The notes: a model not told the origin generated them from the letters alone. Shown: positions 8,046-16,783, numbered from the stretch's first letter. The stretch is 64,000 nucleotides of DNA from Microterricola viridarii (GCF_001542775.1 NZ_CP014145.1:620001-684000), one strand, 5' to 3'. Translations and numbers: made by a program.

Positions 8046-8879
8046 GTGACTCAGATCGGCCACGAGCACAACGGGCACACCGCGACGGTTGCGAGCCCGA
8101 ACGGCACCGAAATCACGCTGGCGTGGGCGGCGATGACCGACACCGGGCTGCGCCGCGAGGCCAATGAGGACAGCTTCCTCGCCGAGACCCCGCTCTTCGT
8201 CGTCGCCGATGGCATGGGCGGGCACTCGGCCGGCGACGTGGCCAGTGGGGCAGTGGTGAGCCGACTCGCCGAGCTGAGCGGGCAGAGCGCCGTCGGGCCG
8301 GCCGCCATCGAGGACGCCCTGCGCCTGGCTGTCCAAGACATGCACGAAAAGGTTGGCGTCACGGATGCCGGCTCCGGAACGACGGTGACCGGCGTCGCCA
8401 TCACGGCCACGACCGGCGCGGATTCCGCCTGGCTGGTCTTCAACATCGGGGATTCCCGCGTCTACGTGCTGAGCGGCGGCGTTCTGGAGCAGCTCACCCG
8501 CGACCATTCGGTCGTGCAGGAGCTCCTGGACGCCGGACACATCACGCCGGAAGAGGCTGAGACGCACCCGCACAGCAACGTCATCACGCGCGCCGTCGGG
8601 TTCCATGAAGACCCGGTGCCCGACTATCAGCTGATCCCGATCGAGGCCGGCATGCGCCTGCTGATCTGCTCCGACGGCCTCACCAAGGAACTGACGAACT
8701 ACGGCATCCGCCACTTTCTGCTCGCCAACCCGCGCCCGGGCGATGCCGTCGAGAAACTGGTCGAGGCGGCGCTCGGCAATGGTGGCCGCGACAACGTGAC
8801 GGTCGTCGTCGTCGACGTGGTCGCCGTGAGGCGCGGCGACAGCCAGTACGCTGGAGAGATGAAGGGAGAGCGATCGTGA
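8046..8879 (+). CDS. PP2C-family Ser/Thr protein phosphatase
   Basis: 277 residues, soluble. It carries the metal-binding motifs of PPM/PP2C phosphatases: MTDTGLRREANEDSF (motif 1), VVADGMGGHSAGDVAS (motif 2, metal Asp and Gly), GDSRVYVL (motif 5), LICSDGLTKEL (motif 8) and GGRDNVTVVVVDV (motif 11). Unlike PstP of mycobacteria it has no C-terminal membrane anchor. Start GTG 8046 follows TAG; the 37-base gap after the FHA gene suggests co-transcription. Its stop overlaps the next gene (GTGA), so it is coupled to the zinc-ribbon FHA protein. The likely role is dephosphorylation of threonine-phosphorylated ligands read by the two FHA proteins. Confidence 0.92.
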   Translation: MTQIGHEHNGHTATVASPNGTEITLAWAAMTDTGLRREANEDSFLAETPLFVVADGMGGHSAGDVASGAVVSRLAELSGQSAVGPAAIEDALRLAVQDMHEKVGVTDAGSGTTVTGVAITATTGADSAWLVFNIGDSRVYVLSGGVLEQLTRDHSVVQELLDAGHITPEEAETHPHSNVITRAVGFHEDPVPDYQLIPIEAGMRLLICSDGLTKELTNYGIRHFLLANPRPGDAVEKLVEAALGNGGRDNVTVVVVDVVAVRRGDSQYAGEMKGERS

Positions 8880-9547
8880 ACTGCCAGATCTGTGGCGCAG
8901 AGCTCCCCAGTGACGCCCTCTTCTGCGGCGAATGCGGCAGCTCGACCAGCGCGACCCCGGCGTCACGCCAGCGCAGCGATGCCCGGCCGACCGACACGAC
9001 GCTGATCCGACCGATCCGTCCGCAGCAGACCACCGGCATCGTCAGCGTCGCCCTCGACGGCAGCGCGGTGCGCCCGGCGGATGCCGGCACGGAGAGCGCC
9101 GGTACCGAGACCGCCGGCACCGAGAGCGCCGCCGAGACTGCCGGTGCCGCGACAGCCGGCGCCGGGCACGCCGCGGCGGAGCCGGGAAGTGCGGGCGCCG
9201 TGCCGCGCGGGTCGGCCTCCGGCACCAGCTTCGTGCTGCAGTTCAGCACGGGCGAGTCCTTCGATGTCAGCGGGAGCGGCCTCATCGGGCGCCGCCCGCT
9301 GCCGACCGCCCAGGAGAGCTTCGACCACCTGATCCAGATCACCGACCCCGGGCGTTCGGTCTCCAAGACCCACCTCGAGTTCGGCCAGCACGACAACGAG
9401 CTCTGGGTGTGCGACCGCGACTCCGGCAACGGCACGGTCGTGCGGCGCACGGACGGCGTCGTGACCTCCTGCGAGCCCGGGCGGCGCTACCGGGTTGCCC
9501 GCGGTGCGCGGGTGGAGATCGGCGAGCAGTTCTTCGTCGTCGCCTGA
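8876..9547 (+). CDS. Zinc-ribbon plus FHA domain protein
   Basis: 223 residues. The N-terminus holds a zinc ribbon with Cys3-x2-Cys6 and Cys17-x2-Cys20 (NCQICG... FCGECGS). An Ala/Gly/Thr-rich linker follows at about residues 60-115, with repeats of the form AGTES/AGTET. The C-terminal FHA domain starts near residue 118 (SGLIGRRPL, SVSKTHLEFG, DRDSGNGTVV). A strong Shine-Dalgarno (AAGGGAGAG) precedes GTG 8876, and the start overlaps the phosphatase stop by 4 bases. The architecture resembles small adaptor proteins next to EccC-like ATPases in Actinobacteria. The binding partner is unknown. Confidence 0.82.
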   Translation: MNCQICGAELPSDALFCGECGSSTSATPASRQRSDARPTDTTLIRPIRPQQTTGIVSVALDGSAVRPADAGTESAGTETAGTESAAETAGAATAGAGHAAAEPGSAGAVPRGSASGTSFVLQFSTGESFDVSGSGLIGRRPLPTAQESFDHLIQITDPGRSVSKTHLEFGQHDNELWVCDRDSGNGTVVRRTDGVVTSCEPGRRYRVARGARVEIGEQFFVVA

Positions 9548-9709
9548 CAAACGAGCGCCTGGCGGGGCTCGGCCTGTTGCATTCCCAGCTGTTGTGCGCG
9601 CGCTTGTTGTGCACGCGCCTGTTGTGCACAGCGCGGCCGCCCGGCGCACTTCTGCACAGCCCCGTTTTCGCCGGGTGACAGCCACGGCATCCCGTGGTCG
9701 GATGCTGTC
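9548..9709. repeat. Intergenic repeat cluster before the FtsK-like gene
   Basis: Around 9590-9640 the motif GTTGTGCRCGCGC occurs three times in close tandem (spacing about 15-17 bases), the last copy reading GTTGTGCACAGC. TGCACAGC recurs at about 9653. The TTGTGCACAG word is also in the hairpin at 373-408. At 9676-9710 an inverted repeat (TGACAGC/GCTGTCA with inner CACGG/CCGTG) ends on the A of the next start codon. It may be a translational hairpin or an operator. Confidence 0.45.
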
Positions 9710-12700
9710 ATGTCGTTGTCCTCGCACCCTCCGCCGTCGCCCACTGGCTCCCTGACCGGCTCGCTGACTGTTCCCGCGATCCCACAGCGGCCCGAGCGCG
9801 CTCCGTTCCCGCTGATCGCCAGCGTCGCCCCGGTCGTCGCGGCCTGCGCCATCTGGCTGCTCACCGGCTCGCCGTTCGTGTTGCTGTTCGCCGCGCTCGG
9901 CCCCGTCGTGGCGGTGGCCGGCATGCTCGACGGGCGACGGCACAACCGCAAGACGGTGCGCCGCGCGAGCGCCCGGTTCAGCCGCCAGCTGGCCGCGCTG
10001 GGCGAGCAGTTGGAGCTGAGGCACGCGGAGGAGCGGCGGGTGGCCGGGCAGCTCACGCCGTCGGCGCTCGACATCGCCGCGGGCGGAGAGGATGCCGGCC
10101 GGTGGCAGGGTAGCGAGCCCGGCCTGGTCAGTGTGGGCAGGGGACCGACACCAAGCGCCGTGCGCCTGGATGCCGGGGCGCTCGACCGGGACCCCGGCGA
10201 CCTGGATCCGGCAGGCTGGGCCGCGCTGAGCGCGGTGCGCGAACTCTGCGACCGCGCGGAGACCGTGCAGAACGCCCCGGTGCCGATACCGCTCTCTGGC
10301 GGGCTCGGCGTCATCGGGCCGGCCGCCCTCGCTCGGCCGGTGGTCAGGGGCCTGCTGCTGCAGTTCCTGCGCACCGCACACCCAGGCTCCGTGGCGTTGC
10401 GGCTGCCGCTCGGCGAGGAGTGGGCCTGGGCCGGCGCTCTGCAGCGCAGCGCCCCGGATGCTCCCGGCAGCGTCAGGCTGCTGCTCGTGGACAGGGCCGA
10501 CGTATTGCCGCAACCGGCCACGGCCGCCGACAAGTCAGCCGGTGCGCCCGCAATCGCTCCGGTCGAGAATGGACAGGTCAACGACGGCCCCGCCGAGGAC
10601 AACCCAGCCGGCGCGGGGGAGCCCCTGCTGGCCGTGGCCGGTTCCCTCGAGGCGCTGCCGCCGGGCTGCCAGAGCATCCTCCGGGTGGAGTCGGCCCGGT
10701 CGGCGCTGCTGCTGCGGGCACGCGGCGGGGTGGTCTCCGTGCAGCTCGTGCCGGAACTGCTCGGTCGGCAGCAGGCCGCCGTGGTGGCCGCCCGGCTCGC
10801 CGAGGCGGCCCAGACGGCGGGGCTGGTGCGCACGACGGGCCGGCTGCCGCAGCTCGTGCGCCTGCACACTCTGGAACGCTTCGGGTGGCACGGGGCCGGC
10901 CTCAGCTGTGTTCTCGGGGTCTCGCAGCACGGCCCGATCGAGCTCGATCTTGTCGCCAACGGCCCGCACGCCCTGATCGGCGGAACCACGGGAAGTGGCA
11001 AGAGCGAGTTGCTGGTGAGCTGGGTGCTCTCGCTGGCCGCGGCCTATCCGCCGGACGAGCTGGCGGTGCTTCTCGTCGATTTCAAGGGCGGCTCCGCGTT
11101 CGGCGAGCTCGCCCGGCTGCCGCACTGCGTCGGCCTGCTCACCGACCTCGACGAGGCGGAGGCAGCCAGGGCTCTCGCCAGCCTGCAGGCGGAGCTCCGC
11201 CACCGGGAGCGCACCCTGCGGGCCGTGCGCGCCCGCGAGATCGACGACCCGGCCGTGCGGGGGCAACTGCCGCGGCTGGTGATCGTCGTCGACGAGTTCG
11301 CGGCGATGCTGGGCAGCGCACCCGAACTGCACGCCGTGTTCGTCGACATCGCCGCGCGCGGTCGATCTCTCGGCATGCACCTCATCCTGTGCACGCAGCG
11401 CCCCGCCGGGGTTGTGCGCGACGCTCTGCTGGCCAACTGCACGCTGCGTGTCTCGCTCCGCGTGAACAACCGGGAGGACAGCAGGGCCACCATCGGCACG
11501 GATGCGGCCGCGCTGCTGCCACCCGCCAAACCGGGCCGGGCCATCGTCGCGGCCGGCGACGGGCGCCTGATCGAGTTCCAGTCGGCGATCAGCAGGTCGG
11601 AAGAGCTGGAGCGGGCGGGCGGCCTCGTTCCGGGCGCCGAGGAGTTGGCCGCCGCCGGTGTGCGGCGGCCCTGGTTGCCCCCACTGCCGGAACGCTTGAG
11701 CCTCGCCGAGGTGGCCGGGCTCCTGCTCGATCCGGAGCGAGAACCGGACAGCGGGGCAGTGCTCGCGGCGGGGCAGTCGGCCGTGCACTCCTTCACGCTC
11801 GGCATCGTCGATGAGCCCGCGTTGCAGCGCCGCCGCCGCGCGCGCTGGACACCCGCCGAGGACGGTCCGCTGCTCATTCTGGGGGCCGCGCGCAGTGGCC
11901 GCAGCGCCGTGCTCGGGGCGCTCGGCGCGCAGGCGCCGGCCGGCGGGTGGGCCGTGCAGCGCTGCGGGGCGGAGGACCCGGAGGGGTACTGGGACGCCCT
12001 CGTGGGGGCCGCGGCGCCGCAGCCGGGCTCCACGCCACGGCCGGGCGCCCCGTTCGTGGGGTCGGGGCGGCGACTGCTGCTGTTCGACGACTGGGATGCG
12101 GTGCTCGCCCGTTGGCCCGTCGAGTATCAGGCCGAGGCGAGTGAGCTCCTCGGCATTGCGCTGCGGGATGGCCAGCGCACCGGTTGCGCCATCGTGCTCG
12201 CCGCCCGCGGCGTCTCCGGCGCCGTGCAGACCCACCGGGCCCTGTTCGACGCGACGCTGTTGCTGCGGCAGGCCGAGAAGGGCGAGCACCTGCGCGCCGG
12301 CGGCCTCGCCGCCACCTGGCGGCAGAGCGCGCCGGCCGGGCGTGGGGAGTGGCGGGGGCTCGAAGTGCAGTGTGCCAGGGCGGGCGAGTCGACCGTGGGC
12401 CTGTCGGCCGCGGACTCTCCGGCGCATGACCCCGTGCTTCAGCTGGAGGACGGGGTGCTGCTCGTGCTTTCGGGAGCGCCGGCGCGGGCGCTGTCCGCGT
12501 TGCAGGAGGGTGCGGCATCCGCCGGTTACCCGTCCGGCAGCGTCGTGGAACTCCGGGAGCTGGACCTGCTGACCGCTGGGCCGCCCGACGGGGTGCGCGT
12601 GATCGTGGGCGACCCCGACGGGTGGCAAGCCCGCTGGGGCCTGTTCTCCGAGCTGCGCCCACGGTCACGCTTGCTGCTGCACGAGTGCCGGCTCTCGGAG

Positions 12701-12817
12701 TTCCGCACGCTCGCTCGGCTGCGCGAACTGCCGCCGCTGCTCACCCCGGCCGGCGGCAACGCCCGGGGCATCTTGATCGAGGCCGACGGCCGGCCGCAGC
12801 GTGTGCGGATCGGCTGA
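9710..12817 (+). CDS. FtsK/SpoIIIE-domain ATPase, EccC-like
   Basis: 1035 residues. Two adjacent transmembrane helices at about 28-70 (LIASVAPVVAACAIWLL and VLLFAALGPVVAVAGML) precede a charged region and the ATPase modules. The first module is complete: Walker A GGTTGSGKSE at about 424-433 and Walker B LVIVVDEF near 520, followed by LHLILCTQRPAG. A second module has a degenerate P-loop (LGAARSGRS, near 724) and LLLFDDWDAV. This matches the EccC/YukB architecture of type VII secretion motors, where the first ATPase is functional and later ones are degenerate and bind substrate signals. It follows two FHA genes and a PP2C gene. No WXG100 protein, EccB, EccD or mycosin is in the window, so this may be the motor of a reduced system. 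A DNA-translocase role cannot be excluded. Confidence 0.82.
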   Translation: MSLSSHPPPSPTGSLTGSLTVPAIPQRPERAPFPLIASVAPVVAACAIWLLTGSPFVLLFAALGPVVAVAGMLDGRRHNRKTVRRASARFSRQLAALGEQLELRHAEERRVAGQLTPSALDIAAGGEDAGRWQGSEPGLVSVGRGPTPSAVRLDAGALDRDPGDLDPAGWAALSAVRELCDRAETVQNAPVPIPLSGGLGVIGPAALARPVVRGLLLQFLRTAHPGSVALRLPLGEEWAWAGALQRSAPDAPGSVRLLLVDRADVLPQPATAADKSAGAPAIAPVENGQVNDGPAEDNPAGAGEPLLAVAGSLEALPPGCQSILRVESARSALLLRARGGVVSVQLVPELLGRQQAAVVAARLAEAAQTAGLVRTTGRLPQLVRLHTLERFGWHGAGLSCVLGVSQHGPIELDLVANGPHALIGGTTGSGKSELLVSWVLSLAAAYPPDELAVLLVDFKGGSAFGELARLPHCVGLLTDLDEAEAARALASLQAELRHRERTLRAVRAREIDDPAVRGQLPRLVIVVDEFAAMLGSAPELHAVFVDIAARGRSLGMHLILCTQRPAGVVRDALLANCTLRVSLRVNNREDSRATIGTDAAALLPPAKPGRAIVAAGDGRLIEFQSAISRSEELERAGGLVPGAEELAAAGVRRPWLPPLPERLSLAEVAGLLLDPEREPDSGAVLAAGQSAVHSFTLGIVDEPALQRRRRARWTPAEDGPLLILGAARSGRSAVLGALGAQAPAGGWAVQRCGAEDPEGYWDALVGAAAPQPGSTPRPGAPFVGSGRRLLLFDDWDAVLARWPVEYQAEASELLGIALRDGQRTGCAIVLAARGVSGAVQTHRALFDATLLLRQAEKGEHLRAGGLAATWRQSAPAGRGEWRGLEVQCARAGESTVGLSAADSPAHDPVLQLEDGVLLVLSGAPARALSALQEGAASAGYPSGSVVELRELDLLTAGPPDGVRVIVGDPDGWQARWGLFSELRPRSRLLLHECRLSEFRTLARLRELPPLLTPAGGNARGILIEADGRPQRVRIG

Positions 12818-12894
12818 GGCGTGCGCACCGTGGCCGTGCCGAGAGCGCGCCGCGCCTGCTCCGCGTCTGCGCCGCACCTGCCGCCGTGCGCGGC

Positions 12895-14010
12895 TCAGGC
12901 CAGGACGTCAGCCATGTCGCGCACCGGCAGCGCATGCGCGGCGGCCACCGCAGCGTTGGTCAGCTGGCCGTCGTGCGTGTTGAGGCCGCGGGCCAGCGCC
13001 GGGTCGGCCTGCATGGCGGCGTGCCAGCCGGAGTTCGCGACGGCGCGCACGTAGGGCAGGGTCGCGTTCGTCAGGGCGTAGGTCGAGGTGGTGGGCACGG
13101 CGCCAGGCATGTTTGCCACGCAATAGAAGATCGAGCCGTGCACCATGAACGTCGGGTCGGCGTGCGTGGTCGGCCGACTGTCGGCGAAGCAGCCGCCCTG
13201 GTCGATGGCGATGTCCACGAGCACGCTGCCCGGCCGCATCCGAGACACGAGCTCGTTACTGACCAGCTTGGGCGCTTTCGCTCCGGGGATGAGGACTGAT
13301 CCGATGACCAGGTCGCTGGCGATGACGGCACGCTCCACCTCGAGGGTGCTGGAGGCGATGGTCGTGATGCGACCACCGTAGAGCGCGTCCAGCTCACGCA
13401 GCCGGAACAGGTTCGTGTCGAGCACCGACACGTCGGCGCCCATGCCGACCGCGAGCTGCAGAGCGCTGCTGCCCGCGACGCCGCCGCCGAGCACGGTCAC
13501 CGTCGCCGCCCGGGTGCCGGGCACGCCGGGCACGAGCAGTCCGGGGCCGCCGGCGGGCTTCAGCATGGCGTTGGCGCCGACGATGGGCGCCAGGCGCCCG
13601 GCCACCTCGCTCATCGGGGCGAGCAGCGGCAGTGCCCGGTTGGCCAGCTGCACCGTCTCGTAGGCGATCGCGGTGACGCCGGCATCCAGCAGCGCTTGTG
13701 TGAGGGCGGCCTCCGCGGCCAGGTGCAGGTAGGTGAACAGCACGAGTCCGGGCCGGAAGAAGACGTACTCGCTGGCGACCGGCTCCTTCACCTTGAGCAC
13801 AAGCTCGCCCGTCGCCCAGGTCTCTGCGGCGTCGGGGAGGATCTGTGCCCCGGCTGCCCGATAGTCGGCATCTGAGATTCCTGAGCCGAGGCCTGCATCC
13901 GTCTGCACGAAAACCTCGTGGCCGTTGCTGACCAGGTCGTGCACGCAGCTGGGGGTGATCGCCACCCGGAACTCGTTGTTCTTGACCTCGCGGGGGACTG
14001 AAATTCTCAT
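12895..14010 (-). CDS. ald: Alanine dehydrogenase
   Basis: 371 residues, the normal length. It begins MRISVPREVKNNEFRVAITP, with the substrate-binding Arg15/Lys region. It then shows KVKEPVASEY, the catalytic His in FTYLHLAAE, MSEVAGRLAP and a Rossmann site VTVLGGGVAGSSALQLAVGMGADVSVLD. The C-terminal DIAIDQGGCFADSRPTTH is diagnostic of Ald. The enzyme interconverts L-alanine and pyruvate plus ammonia with NAD. Start ATG 14010 is chosen over the longer frame because it has a clear Shine-Dalgarno (AAGGAG) and fits the family N-terminus. It stands alone between the FtsK-like gene and the asparaginase on the same strand; all three deal with amino acid nitrogen. Confidence 0.95.
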   Translation of the reverse strand: MRISVPREVKNNEFRVAITPSCVHDLVSNGHEVFVQTDAGLGSGISDADYRAAGAQILPDAAETWATGELVLKVKEPVASEYVFFRPGLVLFTYLHLAAEAALTQALLDAGVTAIAYETVQLANRALPLLAPMSEVAGRLAPIVGANAMLKPAGGPGLLVPGVPGTRAATVTVLGGGVAGSSALQLAVGMGADVSVLDTNLFRLRELDALYGGRITTIASSTLEVERAVIASDLVIGSVLIPGAKAPKLVSNELVSRMRPGSVLVDIAIDQGGCFADSRPTTHADPTFMVHGSIFYCVANMPGAVPTTSTYALTNATLPYVRAVANSGWHAAMQADPALARGLNTHDGQLTNAAVAAAHALPVRDMADVLA

Positions 14011-14067
14011 GCCGCTCCTTGTACCGCGGACATCGTCGTCCGGCACAAGGAGCCTACTCCGCTGCGG

Positions 14068-15057
14068 CTAGATGGTCACTCGGATGCGGCCGACAATGCC
14101 GTCGCCGCCGGAGAGCAGCAGCCCAAGCTCGGGCGTGAGCGCCTCAACGGCCGAGCCGTCCAACGCCCCGGCATCGACCAGCAGGCGCAGCGCGACCGCG
14201 CTGGCCGCACGCAGGCTGCCGTCGAGGATCTTCAGTGTGACGGTGGTGCCGTTCGGGGCGACCATGACCATGATCCCCTCCGCGCCGAACTTGGAGAAGA
14301 CACCGAGCCGGTCGATGGCGACCGTGTCGGGCTGCCCGGGGCCGGCGACGACCCAGCCGTTCTCCCGCACGGCCTCGGCGAGCACGCCAGCCTCGCGGAA
14401 GATCGCGAACGGTGATGCAGGGGTGGAGGTGCCGATGCGGTGGACGCCGCGGGCCAGCGCCGTGAGCGAGATCGCGTGCACGGGCGTGCCGCAGCCGTCG
14501 ATGCCGCTGGCGACGGGGCGCTCGCCGGTGAACCGCTCGATCACGTCGAGCACGCGCTTCTGCAGCGGGTGCTCCGGGTCGAGGTAGCTCTCCAACGGCC
14601 AGTCGTTTGCGACGCAGGCCAGCAGCATGGCGGCGTGCTTGCCGGAGCAGGTCATCTGGATGCGCTGCTTGCCTGCGCCGGAGCGCACCGCGGCATCGCG
14701 GGCCTCCGCATCCTGCGGGTAGGAGGGCGGGCAGCCGAGCGCGCTCTCCGGGATGCCCTCCCTGGCGAGCAGCCCGCGCACCAGTTCGACGTGCCGGGCG
14801 GTGCCGGAGTGGCTCGCGGTCGCGATCGCGGCGTCCTCGCCGCGCAGGGTGACGCCGCTGGTCATCGCGGCGATCGCCTGGAACGGCTTCAGCGTCGAGC
14901 GCGGGAACACGGGCGCGGCCGGGTCGCCGAGGCTGCGCAGCACGGTGCCGTCCGGGGCCAGCACAATGGCAGAGCCGGCATGCCGAGACTCGACGAAGCC
15001 GCTGCGCTCCACGACGGCGAGCTCGACGGCATCCGTGTACCGGAACGTCTCGGTCAT
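14068..15057 (-). CDS. Asparaginase (asparaginase II family)
   Basis: 329 residues. It matches the asparaginase_II family (typified by Rhizobium etli AnsA), which is unrelated to the classical bacterial type: VERSGFVESRHAGSAIV, FPRSTLKPFQAIA, SHSGTARHVELV, the conserved MTCSGKHAAMLLACV block with Ser/Lys/Cys, and SGIDGCGTPVHAISL. It hydrolyses asparagine to aspartate and ammonia. A short open frame of 20 codons ends 3 bases before its ATG (see 15061-15123). An OsmC gene is divergent. Confidence 0.9.
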   Translation of the reverse strand: MTETFRYTDAVELAVVERSGFVESRHAGSAIVLAPDGTVLRSLGDPAAPVFPRSTLKPFQAIAAMTSGVTLRGEDAAIATASHSGTARHVELVRGLLAREGIPESALGCPPSYPQDAEARDAAVRSGAGKQRIQMTCSGKHAAMLLACVANDWPLESYLDPEHPLQKRVLDVIERFTGERPVASGIDGCGTPVHAISLTALARGVHRIGTSTPASPFAIFREAGVLAEAVRENGWVVAGPGQPDTVAIDRLGVFSKFGAEGIMVMVAPNGTTVTLKILDGSLRAASAVALRLLVDAGALDGSAVEALTPELGLLLSGGDGIVGRIRVTI

Positions 15058-15060
15058 GGC

Positions 15061-15123
15061 CTACGCCGCCAGCTCGGAGCGGGTGCCGGACACGGGCGCG
15101 GGGGAGGCGAGAACGTCAGTCAT
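15061..15123 (-). CDS. Possible 20-residue leader peptide upstream of the asparaginase
   Basis: ATG 15123 opens a frame of 20 codons (MTDVLASPAPVSGTRSELAA) that stops 3 bases before the asparaginase ATG. A TAGGCT box (15134-15139 on the minus strand) lies 10 bases before it, which fits near-leaderless expression. The peptide has no Asn codons, so classical attenuation by asparagine supply is not supported. It may simply couple translation to the asparaginase. It could be a chance frame. Confidence 0.35.
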   Translation of the reverse strand: MTDVLASPAPVSGTRSELAA

Positions 15124-15171
15124 GATGGTGTCAAGCCTATCGCGCGGCCCCGCGCAGACCGAGGAGCTCAG

Positions 15172-15651
15172 ATGCCGCAGGAACACAACTACGCCGTGCA
15201 CGTTCAGTGGCAGGGCAATCGTGGCACCGGCACGAGTTCCTACCGGGACTACGGCCGGCAGCACGCGGTGAGCGCGACGGGAAAACACTCGATCGAGGGT
15301 TCTGCCGACCGCACGTTCCACGGCGACAGGGACCGCTGGAACCCGGAGGAGATGCTGCTGGCGGCGCTCAGCCAGTGCCACATGCTCTCCTACCTGCACG
15401 TCGCGGTGCGGCACGGTGTCGTCGTGCTCGACTACCGCGACGACGCCGTCGGCAGCATGCAGACGGATGCCGCTGGCGGCGGCCAATTCACCTCCGCAAC
15501 GCTCCGGCCGCGCGTGCTCGTGGCGGATGCCGCGCACATCGAGCTCGCGAACTCACTGCACGCCGAGGCGTCCCAGCTGTGCTTCATCGCCAACTCGGTC
15601 AACTTCCCGGTCGGGCACGAGCCGATCACCACGGCGGCCACCCCGGCCTGA
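15172..15651 (+). CDS. OsmC family protein
   Basis: 159 residues, starting at ATG 15172 with GAGGAG at 15161-15166 as Shine-Dalgarno. OsmC/YhfA features are visible: VQWQGNRGTGTSSYRDYGRQH at the start, SADRTFHGDRDRWNPEEMLLAALSQCHMLSYLHVA (the Glu and first redox Cys) and AEASQLCFIANSVNFPV (second Cys). OsmC proteins are dimeric thiol peroxidases for organic hydroperoxides. It is divergent from the asparaginase and followed by an intergenic repeat. Confidence 0.9.
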   Translation: MPQEHNYAVHVQWQGNRGTGTSSYRDYGRQHAVSATGKHSIEGSADRTFHGDRDRWNPEEMLLAALSQCHMLSYLHVAVRHGVVVLDYRDDAVGSMQTDAAGGGQFTSATLRPRVLVADAAHIELANSLHAEASQLCFIANSVNFPVGHEPITTAATPA

Positions 15652-15724
15652 CGGCAGCGCGGCCAGACGGCGCCGCCCGGTGCCACGCCGCCCCCAACGA
15701 GCCAGCGTGAGAGCTCAGGCCGCT

Positions 15725-15747
15725 CCCGCTGGGTGAGCTTGTCGAAA
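15725..15747. repeat. Dispersed intergenic repeat, variant copy
   Basis: This 23-base stretch differs at three positions from the copies at 54344 and 54418 (core CCGCTGATTGAGCCTGTCGA) and lies between the convergent OsmC and secreted-protein genes. Confidence 0.6.
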
Positions 15748-15764
15748 ACTCGCGCGGGGCTCGG

Positions 15765-16775
15765 CTACTTCGCGGTGAAAGCGGCGGGCAGCGGGGCGAG
15801 CGGCCAGCGCGGAACGCCGCAACCGTGGCCGCCGACCAGGTTGGCGCAGGCGCCGAAGAACGCCGGGAACGGCACGGTCTGCGGATCGCCGAACCACTTC
15901 GAGTAGAGCAACCAGAAGTTGAGGTTGCCGTGGGTGGAGCAGGCGTCACCTTCTCCGGCAAGGTCGCCGGTCGCGGCCGCGTTCGGCTGGTACGGCGTGT
16001 AGTTGTAGAGGTTCGCGGTGGCCTGGTTCTCGATGCGCACGGAGGAGGAGCCGCAGGCGGCATCCGGGTGGAAGCCCACCTCGACGGTGCCGATCTTGTA
16101 CTGGCGGTCCGGCTGCTCGGTGTACTGCCGCATCTGCCAGGCCGCGTTGTAGACCTGGTTGAAGAAACCGAAGTACTCGGTGTCGCAGTCGGCGGTGTCT
16201 GGGCAGCCGTAGCCCATCGCCCGCGTGTAGCCGTGCTCGCTCGGTCGGGTGAGCAGCGACTGCTCCTTCTGCAGCAACACCAGGAGCGTGCGGGGGCTGA
16301 TGCCGCACGCCGTGGCGACCTTGGCGATGATCCGGCTCGCCGGCTCGGAGCGGGCCCCTGCATAGGCGGAACAGTGCTGGCCGCCCTCGGCCGGCTGCGA
16401 GGTGGTGTTCTGCCGGTAATCGGCCAGACAGGCCACGCCGTCCTGGGGGATGCACTCCTGCTGCTCGAGGAAGAGCTGGATCTCGGCCTCGGTCATCGAG
16501 CCGCTGTCGTAGAAGTTCGCGTCGCTGATGATGAAACCGGGGTCGAAATCGCCGTACACGGTCGGCACGAAGCTCTCGGCCATGGCCGAGACGGGCGGAA
16601 CGATGCCGGCGCCGATCGCCGGGGCAGCCGCGGGTTGCGCGGCAAGGGCCTGGGCGGTGATCGTGCCCGTTCCGCCCAGCACGAGTGTGGTCAACAGCGC
16701 GATCAGCAGCACGCCGATGCGTGGCATCCGGCGCCCAGACGATGCGGGGTGGCGGGGGTGTCGGCGAGAAGTCAT
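15765..16775 (-). CDS. Secreted protein, actinobacterial cell-surface family (often annotated hemagglutinin-like)
   Basis: 336 residues. The N-terminus is a signal peptide: basic RRHPRHPASSGRRMPR, hydrophobic IGVLLIALLTTLVLG, then an ALAAQPA cleavage region near residue 45. The mature part has segments I recognise from secreted proteins of Micrococcales: IISDANFYDSGSMTEAEIQ, CGISPRTLLVLLQKEQSLLT, AMGYGCPDTADCD, FGFFNQVYNAAWQMRQY and the ending LYNYTPYQPNAA...NFWLLYSKWFG. Six or more cysteines suggest extracellular disulfides. The central helical part looks lysozyme/transglycosylase-like, but no catalytic assignment is safe. A TAGGGT box lies 8 bases before ATG 16775. Confidence 0.75.
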   Translation of the reverse strand: MTSRRHPRHPASSGRRMPRIGVLLIALLTTLVLGGTGTITAQALAAQPAAAPAIGAGIVPPVSAMAESFVPTVYGDFDPGFIISDANFYDSGSMTEAEIQLFLEQQECIPQDGVACLADYRQNTTSQPAEGGQHCSAYAGARSEPASRIIAKVATACGISPRTLLVLLQKEQSLLTRPSEHGYTRAMGYGCPDTADCDTEYFGFFNQVYNAAWQMRQYTEQPDRQYKIGTVEVGFHPDAACGSSSVRIENQATANLYNYTPYQPNAAATGDLAGEGDACSTHGNLNFWLLYSKWFGDPQTVPFPAFFGACANLVGGHGCGVPRWPLAPLPAAFTAK

Positions 16776-16783
16776 CGGGCTCG

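Noticed and set aside
9548..9709. Hidden WXG100 gene between the FHA and FtsK-like genes
   Set aside because: The gap is 162 bases, has stops in all frames and no W-x-G codons in a helical context.
10535..12628. 697-codon open frame antisense to the FtsK-like gene
   Set aside because: Same effect; no domain, no ribosome site and full overlap with a clear ATPase gene.
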